Source of the DNA: Septoria linicola
Lineage: Eukaryota > Ascomycota > Dothideomycetes > Mycosphaerellales > Mycosphaerellaceae
DNA length: 64,000 nucleotides
Reading direction: 5' to 3'
Assembly (NCBI GenBank): GCA_024114885.1
Contig: CP099425.1
Coordinates: 186,001 to 250,000, forward strand
Of this stretch, positions 21,714-33,817 are shown piece after piece. Position 1 is the stretch's first letter. Every line of letters begins with the position of its first letter. The notes beneath the pieces are model-generated. The model saw only the letters and a program-made list of their open reading frames with translations. It ran no database searches and was not told the DNA's origin. The position numbers and the translations under genes were made by a program.

Positions 21714-23914
21714 TTAGCGATTCTCAGCAGCACGACTGCCTTCACTTGTGGCCACGGCTACCAGAGCATCGAGCTTCGACATGTCGTGGTGATGCTGTGG
21801 CGCATAATTTTGCTGCGCATATCGTGGATCATGACCAGATTGCAAAGCATACGTTTGAGGAGGCTGTTGTTGTTGTTGCTGCTCGTGCGGCTGATATGTC
21901 TGGTAGCCGGAGTCAGTCCGGACGCGGTCTGACTTGTGCTGTGTGTGAGCAGTTGGAGCGTAGTATACCTTCTGCTGATCATCCGTAGTGATGGCGGTGC
22001 CCGGAGGTGGGTAGTCGGTTGGACCACCAGGGTTGACGATGACCGGGTGGTACTCGTTGACTTGCAGTGTTGAAGGCGTGGGGACACCATCGCTACTTCC
22101 CGAATCCTCTGGCGATGGACGGTGGACCAGGTAGGGCTGACCAGGAACAGGCTGACCTGGTGTGATCGGACCACCATACCACGCGTTGCGCTTATTCCTC
22201 CGTGGAGTGATCGGCGGCTCAGGCATCGATACATGCTTAGCTTGAATGTACTGTGCCATGTGCGCGGGTCCTTGGTGGTAATAGGGCTGCACCTGCGGTG
22301 GCGGCCCTTGGTGTGCCTGCCAATGCCCTTCCACTGGAGTGTTTGCGGCAGTGATGTCGAGCCTCGTAAGACCCTGCTGTAGTTCCCTGCCCGAGCTCAT
22401 CGGTCTTGGCGATGCATCAGGCATCATTGCATCAGGCGGTGGCTGCTGTCGTACTCCAGGTGGCGGAGCATGATCAAAACTCTCAATGCCTGGCAGTCGT
22501 GTCATCTGGCTGGCTGCTTGGTGTTGGGTAAATGCTGGTCGCGGCTCGTCTGGGGTCTGGTGATACGTCAGACCGCTTGTGGCCGGTCGTTGAGCATACT
22601 GAGAGTTTGAGCTGGGATGCCAAGTCCTTCTTCGCCACTCCATCTCACTCTCCGACTCGCGACGCCCATGGGAAAAGACTGAGCTTGTTGGACTGCCGAA
22701 AACACTGCTATTCTGAGAGAAGTTTGCAGACGTTCCGGGAGACAGTGGACTGAAGTATGGCCCCTGGTTGTAGCTCATGGTTGGCGTCTGATATGGATTG
22801 GCAGCTGATGGGACAGACAGTCTTCGAATATGGCTATGCCGAGCCCCATTGTAGTATGAGTTCCTCGATATGGTAGATCCAGGTGAGGTCATGCCAGATT
22901 GAACGCGTGGGCTCTGACCGCCGGTAGAGAAGGCTATAGACGTCGGCGTGCTCTGTCCTGAGGGCGATCGGTTGTAGTAGACGTATTGCTGTTGACCACG
23001 ACCATTCATGGTATTATATGTCTCCAGCGATAAGCGAGCTCGAGCAGCACCATCAGTGCCTGCCATTGCCAGAGGTTGGGGCCGCCGGCGCATATCGTCG
23101 TCCCCTCCTAGGCTGGAGGTTGTTGAACCGATGCTGGAGGTAGAGAGGTTTCGCCCATGGCCTCGGTGTCCGCCTCCAGCAGAGCTGCCGAGGGTTGAAG
23201 CGCGGGATCGGCTGTTTGGAGGTCGTACTCGATCAGTCCTGATCTGTCGTTGGAATCTCGTGCTAGTGGCGGCCAAAGACTCCGCTGGTATCTCCTCGTT
23301 GACATGCACCGTTTGTGCGTGCTGACGCAGATTGTCCAATCGTGAGAACCTCCGGGAGCAGTGGCATTGAAAAGGCCGTTCTCCGGTGTGCTTGCTATGC
23401 TACTGTCAGCTTCGTGTACGTCTGTGTCCATAATGTTCGCAACTCACCGAATGTGTCGTGCCAGATGCTCACTTCTGGTGAAGCTGAGTTGACATGGCGG
23501 AAAGTCGGTGCAGAAGAAGCGTTGGCCCTTCTTCTTCTTTGACGACCTCTGACCGTCGCCGTCTATGCTCTCGTCGTCGGATCCGTCGTCTTCTGCGTTT
23601 TCCGCTCCGTCTGCCTCTCCCATCTCCACGTCTTCGAGATGCGACGCATCTCTCTTCCCGGCACTCGTCCCTTCCGTTCGTTGCGGGGTTTCAGGTGCGA
23701 TTGATTCGCCTTCCGGCAAGGGCTTCTGCCCCAACATGCCTCCAAAGCTGTGCCTCGTCGGTGTATTCGGGGATGATTCGTTGACGTTCGCATCGTGTTG
23801 GGGCTGCTCAGCTGCCTGCGAGCCAGGCTTCGGAGTAGATGGCGTTGGAGCGCTTGTAACCTGATCCTCCTCAAGAGCGGGCAGACCACTGCTGGCGGCA
23901 GAAAAGGTTGCCAT
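21714..23914 (-). CDS. C2H2 zinc-finger transcription factor, two tandem fingers
   Basis: Exons 23914-23448 and 23394-21714 with a 53-nt intron (GTGAGT...CATAG); 715 residues. The splice falls inside the finger array and joins FTRSEHLARHIR to KHTGERPFQCHCSRRFSRLD. Finger 1 uses C135, C141, H150, H154; finger 2 uses C166, C168, H181, H186. The linker KHTGERPF is the classic TGEKP type. A basic patch KKKKGQRFF precedes the fingers. The long C-terminus is Gln/Pro/Ser-rich, has a run of glutamines near residues 670-680, and is probably a disordered activation region. The pair RSEHLARHIRKHTGE/SRLDNLRQHAQTVH is shared with Rgm1/Usv1-like fungal regulators, so that group is the best guess; the target genes are unknown. 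A long upstream region (2.8 kb) may hold much regulation. Confidence 0.85.
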
Positions 23915-24455
23915 TTGCGACAGCGCAAAGGTTCAGCTGTGGTGTTCGACGGTTCACCACGACGCTGTGTGACCAGCGAGTGAGCCGCTCGAGGTGCAAA
24001 TGGAGGCAGAGTCGACCTCAGCCGGTGATCGGGACCCTCTCCCAATCGATCGTCATGCGCCCGCTCACTATGCTTCCAGTAAGGACGTTATGAGCGCTGT
24101 TCCCAGTATCGTTGGCGGGGCCGGGCAGTGCAAGGCTGGGATGGTAAGCGACCCGTATGCATGAGCCGACTCGAACAGCAACAGCAGTCGTCAGGGCACG
24201 ACTCGAATGGGCACAGGTCCGTAACGGGCGTCTAGTCGTCAGTCGTGAACATGCAGGAGCATACGGGAAGCCGCAGGAAAAGATGATGAGAATAGTGCAG
24301 GCGGCGCGGCTTGAAGCGCTGACGGAGGAGTCTGATAAGGTACACTTTGAAACAGGCTGCGGCCAGGTGCAGCACGTCAAGGATGCCCCGCCACACACTT
24401 CTGACGCTTCGAGTGCGCAGGCACAAAAGCATCCACGGGCGGGAGGGGCAAGAAG

Positions 24456-24479
24456 AGCAGCAGCAGCAGCAGCAGCAGA
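24456..24479. repeat. (AGC)n trinucleotide microsatellite
   Basis: About eight AGC units in a row, 540 bp upstream of the C2H2 start. It is not inside a convincing coding frame. Confidence 0.85.
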
Positions 24480-24490
24480 TCCAGCGAGTA

Positions 24491-24491
24491 A

Positions 24492-24523
<32 letters not shown>

Positions 24524-24530
24524 GCACGCA
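24491..24530. repeat. (GCAC)n tetranucleotide microsatellite
   Basis: A run of GCAC units with one variant near its 3' end, directly after the AGC repeat. Likely length-variable between strains. Confidence 0.85.
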
Positions 24531-26762
24531 GGGCTCTAGCTGGTAAGACGCACGGCACGACTGTACCAGAGTCGAACCAGCGCTGCGCAAGAGGATGGCG
24601 CTTGGTGGGGAGCACGTACCTGTTGGTGGGGCGGCAAGGTTGTATCAACAGCCGCCTGACGCAGATCGACCTGTGAGAGAAGCAGAAGCAGATGCGAGTT
24701 CGCTGTCGATCAGCGAAAGGCTGGTGCCCGCGCGTTCGGATGCCTGACAAGACTTTGCTCTTTTTTCACCGTCTGTTCCTGGTCTTCGCACATGTTCATC
24801 GACACACGTCGCTCGCTCGCTCTCAGCACTGCTGCCGCCTTGCTGGCCGGATGTGGTCGGCACAGTTCGCTGGCGTCAGGTATACGCCGCTTGTGATAAG
24901 CTCGCGCTCACACGAGGTGGATGACTTTCTGCTTGCACGGCTTGGCTGAGAAATCATTGGGGTTGGGGATCTCTTGGTGTACCTCGCTAGTGTGCACACC
25001 TCATGGAACCGTAGACAGACGAGACCAGGAACAGGCACACTCTCTCGTGGACCAACTCGCACGGTCTCACTTCGTCCCCACGCCGCTCGAGCTCGAGCTG
25101 CTGTTTGTCTGCTCCCAGACACGCGCTCGGCATGAACCTGCTCACGTCGCACAAAATGCCATGTGTATCACAGGTTCGGCGCATCTCCATCCCCCACTAC
25201 TCACCGGTTCCGTGAATGCGCGCCGCAAACGACCGCCTCGCCAACGGGAACGTGAGATCCCACACAGCCGCCGAGACAGCTAACGACATGTCGTCGAAAC
25301 GGTTGACCAGGATGCAGCTTCTCCTTCAAACTTCAGCCTTTCTGGCGGTGACGAGCTCTCGCTGCAGCCAGCAGAGAAGTACGACATCGCGTAGACTGTT
25401 CAACGGTATTCGTGAAGACGCTGCCGCCATTTGTGCTCCACACCATCCGTGAGTTTGTATCTCAACTACCTGATGAAGACCAATAACAAGACGGCAAAAA
25501 TGGATCGCCGGCTTAACGACATGTCGCATGAAGGATGCAGCTAGGGCTAGCGTGCTTGACGAGCAATCGTGTATGCAAGGGCAAGTACCAGAGTACCTCT
25601 AGTTAGTCCAGGTACCCAATGAAAGTTACCGCACAATCGAGGGCATCGATGCATAGGGATGAGGCAAAAGATAGGACAGTTTGCCGTGCTAGACGTGTCG
25701 GTGAGTCGGCCGTGTCGGTACAGATGGAACACAGAAAATGGAAGCCAGTCACATGGCATGCAGAGGTCTGCTCAGATGTGTTGGTGCTGTCATCATCAGG
25801 TGTCTCTGATTCATCAATGGTCCCTCGCTTGTCGCGGATGGCTTCACTGACTCGTTCCCGTGCGGGCATACATCAACGCCAGCCACATAGATGTGCTCTC
25901 CAACCACTGCATAACATATTCAACATGCATAGAATACCTCACTGAATGCACGACTCAAATAATAATGAGTCTAGGGTTCGCAGCACTTGGAGCTTATCCA
26001 CAAGCCGGTCTTTACGATACAGCTACCATTTGCGAAGCAACACCGAGGTGACAGTCGCAAGCTTACACAACATCGAGCAGATATCGTGCATATTCGTGCG
26101 CGACTGGTGGTTGCCTGCAAGACAAGTACTACATGAGATACGCCAATGCGCAGGACGTGAAGTCGGAAGAAGGACTGGCAGAGAAGCATGCCTTGCTCAT
26201 AGCTGCCAAGAACAGCCTCACTTTACACCTGGAGCTGAGCTGTGGAACAATGATACCCAGCATAATATCGAACACCATGTGTAGTATCAACGTTGGCGGC
26301 ATGGATGTTTGTCTTGTGCGACTCAGTGCTCGCGCCGGTGCTCTGGAGCTGGGCTCTCGTCAGGCTACTTGTCGGGACTTGAGGTCTGGATTTGGACCTG
26401 GATCTTTCATGCGAGGGAATGCTACAACGTGTGTGTTGCATTCTTGCCCTCCGTTGTCGGATGCTATGAAACGGCTGGAGTTGCCTCTCCTATAGAGCTT
26501 CCAAGTAGTGCCGGCTTCTCTGCTTAGTCGCTTGAGTTCCACGCATAGCACGAGCTAGTCAACAATGCGAGAGTGACAGCTGCGCAATATAAACACGATA
26601 CAATTAGCAGATGTGTCAAGACCAATGTAGTGTCTTTTGTCTCGCTATGCTGCAACATCAGTTTGCCAATCAAAGCCTACCAAGGCATGGATGCTCTTCG
26701 ACCAACGTCAACTGCGAGCTGACCTCTCATACAAAGCATCAATTGCGTTGCTCGATGCAGCA

Positions 26763-27284
26763 ATGTCGCCAGACGAAATCGCAGATGAGACATGTCCAGA
26801 TGCCGACCCAACACTCACAACGGCAGCATCAGTCACTCTAGATCACCTACCGCAAAACGCAAAAAGCAGCATTCGACTCTGCCGCCACCTTTATACAACC
26901 AAAAGGCAAGCCTACGCATATCACCGTACCCTCCTCGGCACCAACTAACCCTCCCACTCCATGCCAGTCACAATCCACCTCATACCCCTACCCAACACCC
27001 CAGCCCTCCACACATCCCATCTCACATGCGTAGCAGACCACCACTTCGAGCGCGTCGTCAGATTCCTACGATCTAAACTGAAGCTACAGATTCATGAGAG
27101 TATATTTTGTTATGTGAAATCTGTGTTTGCGCCTGGTCTTGATGAGAAAGTGGGGAATTTGTGGCAGGTGAGTGTGTTCTTTTGGAAATGGTGTGGAATC
27201 CTGATTGAGCTGAGAGATGTGTAGTGCTTTAGGACTGGAGATGAGTTGGTTGTGTATTGTAGTATGGCTCAGGCTTTTGGGTGA
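26763..27284 (+). CDS. atg12: Autophagy ubiquitin-like protein ATG12 (possible frameshift)
   Basis: Exons as read: 26763-26905, 26968-27167, 27225-27284. The ubiquitin-like core is plain: VVRFLRSKLKL, FCYVKSVFAPGLDEKVGNLW, then across a 57-nt GTGAGT intron CFRTGDELVVYCSMAQAFG, ending in the conjugating Gly. ATG12 is activated by ATG7/ATG10 and joined to ATG5; the conjugate drives ATG8 lipidation on autophagosomes. The first junction is unusual: AASVTLDHLPQ is in one frame, while AAFDSAATFIQPK is shifted by one base, the change falling at an A5 run (26861-26865). The latter joins TIHLIPLPNTPAL through a GC-AG intron (GCAAGC..., branch CTAAC, 62 nt). The unshifted alternative is a 42-nt GT-AG intron (GTACCC) joining a stretch without ATG12 likeness. 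The start at 26763 is chosen as the nearest in-frame ATG before the conserved part. Confidence 0.85.
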
Positions 27285-27787
27285 CCATGTCATAGGATCA
27301 ACATCACTTTATCGTGAGGGCAATTCTGTAACTTCTTGCCTTAAGGCGCCAATTTCCGTCATTTCGGGCCAGTTGTTCAGGGTTCTTGGATACCAGCTGT
27401 CACTTGGCATATTAAGAAATGAGCTTGACAGCTATATGCACGTACTGGATCTCGTGAATAGGATCAGTGTCTTCGCAAGTGATTAATTAGCAGGTACTGC
27501 TTGGAAAAATCCAGAGCGTTAAGCAGGAGTTTAGATTATTGTGTGGCTTCCTCGTCCAGCTGGCGCATGTGAAGCTTGGATGTGACCCCGACCCCTCGAA
27601 GCACATCTCATAAACATTGCACTTTCTACACCGACCGCCACGTTACAACATTTCCACACCACAAAACTGTCGCCTGGAGCGCTCTCATCTTTCCGACTAG
27701 CTCTGCTCTGACATACTGCCGCGTGCCAATATTCATTGCACACCACGCGGCCAGGAGGAGCAGACAAGGACAGACCGATCTCACATC
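27285..27787. other. Gap between ATG12 and SEC24
   Basis: 500 bp holding the ATG12 3' flank and SEC24 promoter; no other feature. Confidence 0.5.
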
Positions 27788-30746
27788 ATGGCATCTCCAC
27801 AGCCGCCCTACGATGGTGCGCCCAACGCTGGAGACGGGCAGTATGCACAGGACGGCGGATACGGGCAACCAGCGGCAGCAGCAGCTCCTTCCAAGAAGAA
27901 GCGTGGATATGCAGGCCAGGCATATGAATTTGGTGCTGGTGGAAATGCAGCGCCTGGCGGTGCTCCGCCAGCAGGCGGTCAATACCCAGGACAGGCCGCA
28001 CCTCAAGCCGGCTACGGAGGCTATGGGTACCAAGCGCAGCCAATGGACACCCAACAGCCGCAGTATGGGGCGCCCCAACAATCAGCATATGGTGCTCCAG
28101 CGATGGGCAGCCCGGCACCACAGGGCGGATTCCAGCAACCAGCTTACGGCGGCGCACAGGGAGGGTATGAAGCACCTGCGCCTGGATACCCAACTCCGGG
28201 TCAGCCTCAGCAGCCTGGCGTAGCAGGAATGACGCAGCAGTTTGGCCAGATGGGAATGGGCGCGCAGCCTCCACAACCGCTCCCTCCACAGCAGCAAGGC
28301 GTGCAGATGCGATTGAACCCATTGCAACCAGTAGACATTAGCGTACAAGGCGCGCCTTTCCACGTTAGCGATCTGGACCAGGCTCCGCCTCCGATTATTC
28401 TTCCACCAAACGTGAGCATAATTGTGTTGCAGTTGTGACTGTAGGAGTACTAACGTGAACTCCAGTCCTCCGTCACGCCATCACCACACTCGAACTGCTC
28501 GCCGAAATATGTTCGATCAACTTTGAACGCGATGCCCGCCACGAACTCACTCTTGAAAAAGAGTAAGCTGCCATTTGCTCTGATCATTCAGCCCTACGCA
28601 GCACTTCACGATGCGGAAGATGATGTCCCAGTACAATACGATCAAGTCATTGCTCGATGCAGGAGATGTAGGACATACATGAACCCATTCGCAAGCTTTT
28701 TGGACCACTCGCATCGCTGGAGATGTAACATGTGCAACCTCACGAACGATGTGCCTCAGAGCTTCGACTGGGACAGTGTGAAGCAGCAATCTGTCGATCG
28801 ATGGCAAAGGCCTGAACTCAACTACGCAGTTAGCGAGTTTGTTGCGCCTCAGGAATACATGGTGAGAGCACCACAGCCGCTCATCTACCTCTTCTTGTTC
28901 GATGTGAGCTACTCAGGCGTGACGAGTGGAGTTTTGGCGACTGCCGCACGATGCGTCTTGGAAAGTCTGGACAGAATACCAAACACTGACCGACGAACGC
29001 GCCTCGGATTCATGGCTGTGGACAGCTCTCTACACTACTTCAGCATACCTCGCGATGGTGGAGAGAGCAACGAGGCGAAAATGCTTGTGGTCAGCGATCT
29101 GGAAGAACCATTCCTGCCAACTCCGGAAGATCTTTTGGTCAACCTTACGGAGTGCCGGGCCAACATCGAAGCTTTCCTGGAGAAGCTACAAGGCATGTTC
29201 GCCAGCACACAGAACAACAGCAGCGCGATGGGATCAGCGCTTCGTGCTGGCCACAAGCTCATTAGCCATGTCGGTGGTAAGATGGTCGTCCTCTCAGCGA
29301 CCTTGCCAAACGTCGGCTTCGGCAAGCTTGACATGCGAGAAGACAAAAAGCTGCTTGGCACATCGAAAGAGAACAGCTTGCTTCAGACACAGAACAGCTT
29401 CTACAAGAGCTTCGCAGTGGAATGCAGTAAGACGCAAGTGTCTATCGACATGTTCTTGTTCAGCGCACAGTACCAGGACGTGGCAAGCTTGAGCAATTTG
29501 CCGAGATACACTGGAGGTCAAACGTACTTCTACCCAGCCTGGAACGCAGCCCGGACAGAGGATGCCATCAAGTTCGCCACCGAGTTCAGCGACTACCTAT
29601 CTTCCGAGATTGGTCTTGAAGCCGTGCTCCGTGTGCGAACAACGACCGGTCTCCGACCTAGTGCATTCTACGGCAACTTCTTCAACAGGTCCAGCGATCT
29701 CTGCGCTTTCCCAGCCATGCCGCGCGATCAAGCTTATGTGGTTGAAATCGCGATCGACGAGAGCATCACTAAGGCTTTTGCATGCTTGCAGGTCGGCGTT
29801 CTCCACACGACGTGCAATGGCGAGCGAAGAATTCGTGTCATGACCCTCAGCATTCCTGTCACGCAGAACATGGCCGATGTCTATGCGTCAGCGGATCAGC
29901 AAGCTATCACACACTACTTTGCGCACAAGGCTGTTGAACGTGCTCTCAGCAGTGGTCTCGACGCTGCCCGTGATGCCCTGCAGGCCAAGATGATTGAGCT
30001 GCTGCAAACTTACAAGAAGGAGCTTGGAGGTGGTAACATGGGCGGAGGAGGTCTCCAGTTCCCAGCCAACATGCGCGCTATGCCAATGTTGTTCCTGGGT
30101 CTCATGAAACACGTAAGTTCATACATTCCTACATGCGAATGGCCTCTTACTGACTTTGACATAGCTGGGTCTGCGAAAATCATCTCAGATCCCCACCGAC
30201 CTTCGCAGCGCTGCTCTCTGCCTGCTCTCCACTCTGCCTCTGCCACTCTTGATGCAATACATCTACCCGCGAATGTACTCTCTTCACGACATGCCTGACG
30301 ATGCCGGCCTACCAAACCCCGAGACTGGTGCCATTGTTATGCCACCGCCTCTCAACCTCACGTCCGGTAACATCGTCCCATTCGGCTTGTACCTCATCGA
30401 TGATGGCCAAACGCAATTCCTATGGCTCGGTCGTGACGCGGTCCCAGCGTTGATCAACGACGTCTTTGGCACAGAGGACAAGAACCAATTGAAGCAAGGC
30501 AAGACTTCGCTGCCTGTCCTCGAGAGTGAAATGAACGAGCGCGTGCGAGCGGTCGTTGAGAAGTCTCGCGATCATCGTGGAAAGGGTTGCGGCAGTATCA
30601 CTGTTCCACCGCTTTACTTGATCAGAGAGGACGGCGAGCCAAGTCTCCGTTTGTGGGCACAGACTATGCTGGTAGAAGATCGTGCCGACCAAGGTGTGTC
30701 TGGCGCTATGTTTATTGGAACTCTGCGGGAGAAGGTCGTTTCGTGA
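27788..30746 (+). CDS. sec24: COPII coat cargo receptor SEC24
   Basis: Three exons: 27788-28411, 28466-30112, 30165-30746 (introns 54 and 52 nt); 950 residues. The N-terminal 200 residues are a Gly/Pro/Gln/Tyr-rich disordered tail typical of Sec24. A zinc finger follows with C273-x2-C276 and C295-x2-C298 (RCRRCRTYMNPF...RWRCNMC). Next are the trunk domain (PPLIYLFLFDVS-like strand, here PQPLIYLFLFDVSYSG), the beta-sandwich, the helical domain (LGLRKSSQIPTDLRSAALCL) and the C-terminal gelsolin-like domain (LYLIDDGQTQFLWLGRDAVP). Sec24 binds Sec23 and selects ER cargo for COPII vesicles at ER exit sites. All exon junctions keep frame, and the length is right for the family. It is one of the safest calls in the window. 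Confidence 0.95.
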
Positions 30747-31379
30747 GCGTAGTCAAGCTTTTGGAGTCGATTGACACGAGAAGAACGACAGCATGGCGCC
30801 GGGGGGAGCGTTGAACATGTAGTGGTAGAATAGAAGCAGTCATGATCAGCAAAAGCATATTCAGCCAGGCCCTCTACGCGGCGTTCAAAAATCGACACCG
30901 ATGCCAATGCAAATACAATGGGCAAAGATGACACCTATACGCCTCGATGCAAGCTCTGCTCTCTGCGCCGAGTACATCAGCTCGAGCACTTAACAATTCC
31001 GTGAGCAGAGGCCCGGCCGAGCTCGAGCTTCAGAAACCCTGCATATAAAGACGTTAGCTGACGCCTCCAAACAAAGACTAGGCTGTGGGGTACAGCAGTA
31101 GCGCCGCACTCATGCGGTCTCGTCTTTCTCGACTCGTCCATGAAGCGACACACCGACGTGAAAGCGCTCACGTATATCCAAGCTCAGCTGCAGAGCTGAG
31201 AAATGAACCCACCAAAGGGCTGCGGGGGTGAGGGCGCAGGATTCTGGCTGAATCGGAAATATGGCACAGCATGGGTATATATGTGTACCGCTCGGGGTAG
31301 CTTGCATTGTTGTTTTTGAGAAGGAGCTTGTCTACTGGTACGAAAAGAGACAACTTACGGAAGAATTGTTGGTATTAAT
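30747..31379. other. Gap between SEC24 and alcohol dehydrogenase
   Basis: 630 bp. TATA-like ATATATG near 31275-31285 and a CT-poor leader precede the next start; nothing else recognised. Confidence 0.5.
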
Positions 31380-32718
31380 ATGTCTCATCATCGTCAACAT
31401 TCCGATGGTCTTTGGACTGTGCCACACAGAGATCCGTTTGGCGAGAACGGTGTTCCACAGACGAACGGAAGCGCCATGAATGGCAGCACTGCGGCAGCAC
31501 CAGCTCCTATTTCGAACCTGCCAAAAGAGCAACGTGCTGCTGTTCGATCTGGCACCGGACACGATGCTACTGCACCAGTGAAGACCATTCCTGTCTCGCA
31601 GCAGCCGGGACCAGGACAGATTCTCGTCAAGATCAATTGGACAGGTCTCTGTGCTAGCGATAAGTCCTTACTGCACGATGAGTGGACCGCTTTTGGAGTC
31701 GGAATGATGGATCAGACTCTGGGTATTGCAGGGCACGAAGGCGCTGGCGAAGTCGTCGCTGTGCATCCTGATGTTGAGAATCTTTGGAAGGTAAGTCATG
31801 GATCAGGCGACTCTAATCACCACTTCCTCGCCAGTCAAAGTTGACATCAGTCCTAGGTCGGCGACCGCGCCGGCGTAAAATGGGTCGTCTCCATCTGCCG
31901 CACCTGCGAATTCTGCACCAACGGCCACGACGAACTGCACTGCAAAACCCAACTCAACTCGGGCTTCTCCGCCCCCGGTACCTTTCAAGAATACTGCCTC
32001 ACAGACGGCCGCTACGCCACGCGTATCCCCGACGGTGTCAAAGACGAAGAAGCCGGGCCCATCATGTGCGGCGGCGTCACGGCGTACACGGCATGCAAAC
32101 GCAGCGCTGTGCGTCCGGGACAATGGGTCGTGATCATCGGCGCTGGAGGCGGGCTCGGACATTTCGCTGTTCAGTATGCGAAAGCTTTGGGAATGAGAGT
32201 CATTGCGATTGATGGCGGCGAGGAGAAAGGGAAGTTGTGTAGAGACCTCGGAGCGGAGGTCTATTTTGACTTTACAAAGGGGCAGAATTTGGCGGAGGAG
32301 GTGGAGAAGGTTACGACGTATGGAGCGCATGGCGCGATTGTGATTGCGGCGAGTCGCGCGGGTTATGCGTTGGGCCCGAGTGTGTTGAGGGTGGGAGGGA
32401 CGATGGTTGCGGTGGGGTTGCCCACCGAGGCGGATGTTGTTGCGGGTGCGCCGCCGATTGCGTTGGCGTTGAAGAGGTTGAATATTGTGGGAAGTGTGAC
32501 CGGGACGTTGAAGGTGAGTCTGGATGTACTCTTGTTTTCTGCTTGGGTCGTGGTGGCTAACGATGGCTTAGGATGTCGAAGAAGCACTCGATTTCTGTGC
32601 TCGCGACCTTGTTCATCCCATCTTGACAAAGGGCACATTGAACGATGTCGACAAGTTCTGTAAATTGATGGTTGATGGAAAGCTGCCTGGTCGTGCGGTG
32701 CTCAAAGTGTCGGCTTGA
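31380..32718 (+). CDS. Zinc-dependent alcohol dehydrogenase (MDR family)
   Basis: Exons 31380-31790, 31857-32513, 32572-32718 (introns 66 and 58 nt, the second with branch GCTAAC); 404 residues. The catalytic zinc ligands are seen as GLCASDK and GIAGHEGAGEVV. A structural zinc loop has C151, C154, C157 and C166 (ICRTCEFCTNGHDELHC). The NAD-binding turn is IGAGGGLGHFAVQYAKALG. This is the pattern of yeast ADH1-like enzymes that interconvert alcohols and aldehydes with NAD(H). The first 45 residues are a polar extension (many Ser, Asn, Ala) not present in cytosolic ADH1; it lacks a clear amphipathic presequence, so I predict a cytosolic enzyme. All frames and junctions are intact. Confidence 0.9.
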
Positions 32719-32872
32719 GATCAAGTGTAGTCGAGATAAGGATGCCATCAAGGTCCTCCATTTTCTTGATACGACTTAGCTGCACTTGAGCTGTACTCTT
32801 TGCAGAACAGAAGGTTCCTGGCATCTATTCAACTGTGCTCTGTTTCTATCCTGCGCACCTCATGCCTCCCAG

Positions 32873-33817
32873 TCAATATGCGAAGAACCTATCAGGATAA
32901 CTCTCCTCAACCCACCTCTCCACCGCACTCAAACACTCCTCTTTCCTAAACGCTTCCAAGTCCGGCCATCCATACTCCCCATAAATCTCCCTCACCTTCT
33001 CAGCTACCACCACATCATCCTCATCACTGTCCATACCCCTTCTCTCTTCAACAATCTGTCTACTCAGCGGAATATACTCCAACTCGAAAAACCGAAACTT
33101 CAACAATTCGAAAAAATCCTCAATCGCCCAGCAACAGTGTCCAGCGCCACCGGCTCCTCTCCAAACTGCTTCGGAGGCGGGAGCGTAGGAGTATGGATCA
33201 TCTTGCACTGGAGCGAATAAGTGGTTAAAGGAGCAGTTGAGGATTTGAGGAGCAGCAGATGGAGAGCCGGGAAAGTAGATGACTCCTAGATGGGTGTCGA
33301 GAAACATTTTGTAGTGCTCTGAATCTACGAGGCCGATGACTTGGGCGGGGATGTGGGTCTAGGGGCTTTGGGTTAGGAGGAGGGCGTCCGAGGCGGCTTG
33401 TGGCGAGGAAGCTATTTGTTGAGAGTGATGTGTCCAGTCGGCGAATACACAGGCGCCGGCGGCTAGAGATTTGTATTAACTTGAGGATGTGGTGGGCCTG
33501 GTAGTGGTTGACTAACCATTAGTGGTAGTTCCATCAGTAGACTTCCGTATGTAAGGAAGATGACGAAGTAGAGCGACCACTTCGTCTGTCTTGCCGTGAT
33601 TCTTCATGGTCTGGGATGTAATGTCTGGCCAGCCATTCTCAGGTGGTGTGACGATCTGGTCTGTGTCGAGATACATCTTGGTCAAGAACTGGAAGTAATC
33701 CGTGATGGTTTTGATAGTCTTCTGACGCGAGTAGGTGATATTGCACAAATCTGTCGTTTCTGAAATGGGTAGTAGAGTGACAGCGCGCTCGTCACCATTG
33801 CTTGATGTTTGAGACAT
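32873..33817 (-). CDS. Fungal protein of unknown function; possible premature stop
   Basis: Exon 1 runs 33817-33517, then a 54-nt intron (GTTAGT...CTCTAG) and a second exon from 33462. The N-terminal part has CNITYSRQKTIKTITDYFQF, PPENGWPDITSQ and GKTDEVVALLRHLPYIR, which I recall from a family of fungal proteins without known function. The second exon begins with AAGACVFADWTHHSQQ, then meets TAG at 33361-33359, and continues in the same frame with IPAQVIGLVDSEHYKMFLDTHLGVIY to the end at 32873. Either the TAG is a real nonsense change (about 280 residues otherwise), or a further in-frame 90-nt intron (33448-33359, GTATTC, branch CTAAC, end CTAG) removes it together with the CVFADW block. Both readings are open. 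No enzyme motif is visible. Confidence 0.55.

Larger units (their letters stand above)
23915..26762. other. Long intergenic region between C2H2 regulator and ATG12
   Basis: 2.8 kb between divergent genes. It holds the microsatellites at 24456-24479 and 24491-24530. Several open frames exist (for example 24018-24590 minus, 24157-24546 plus) but they translate the simple repeats or show no domain. It is plausibly a long promoter/5' UTR of the regulator; an unrecognised ncRNA cannot be excluded. Confidence 0.5.

Noticed and set aside
24018..24590. Minus-strand gene over the microsatellites
   Set aside because: Its sequence is dominated by the repeats (runs of Ala and Cys/Arg/Ala) and no start or domain is convincing.
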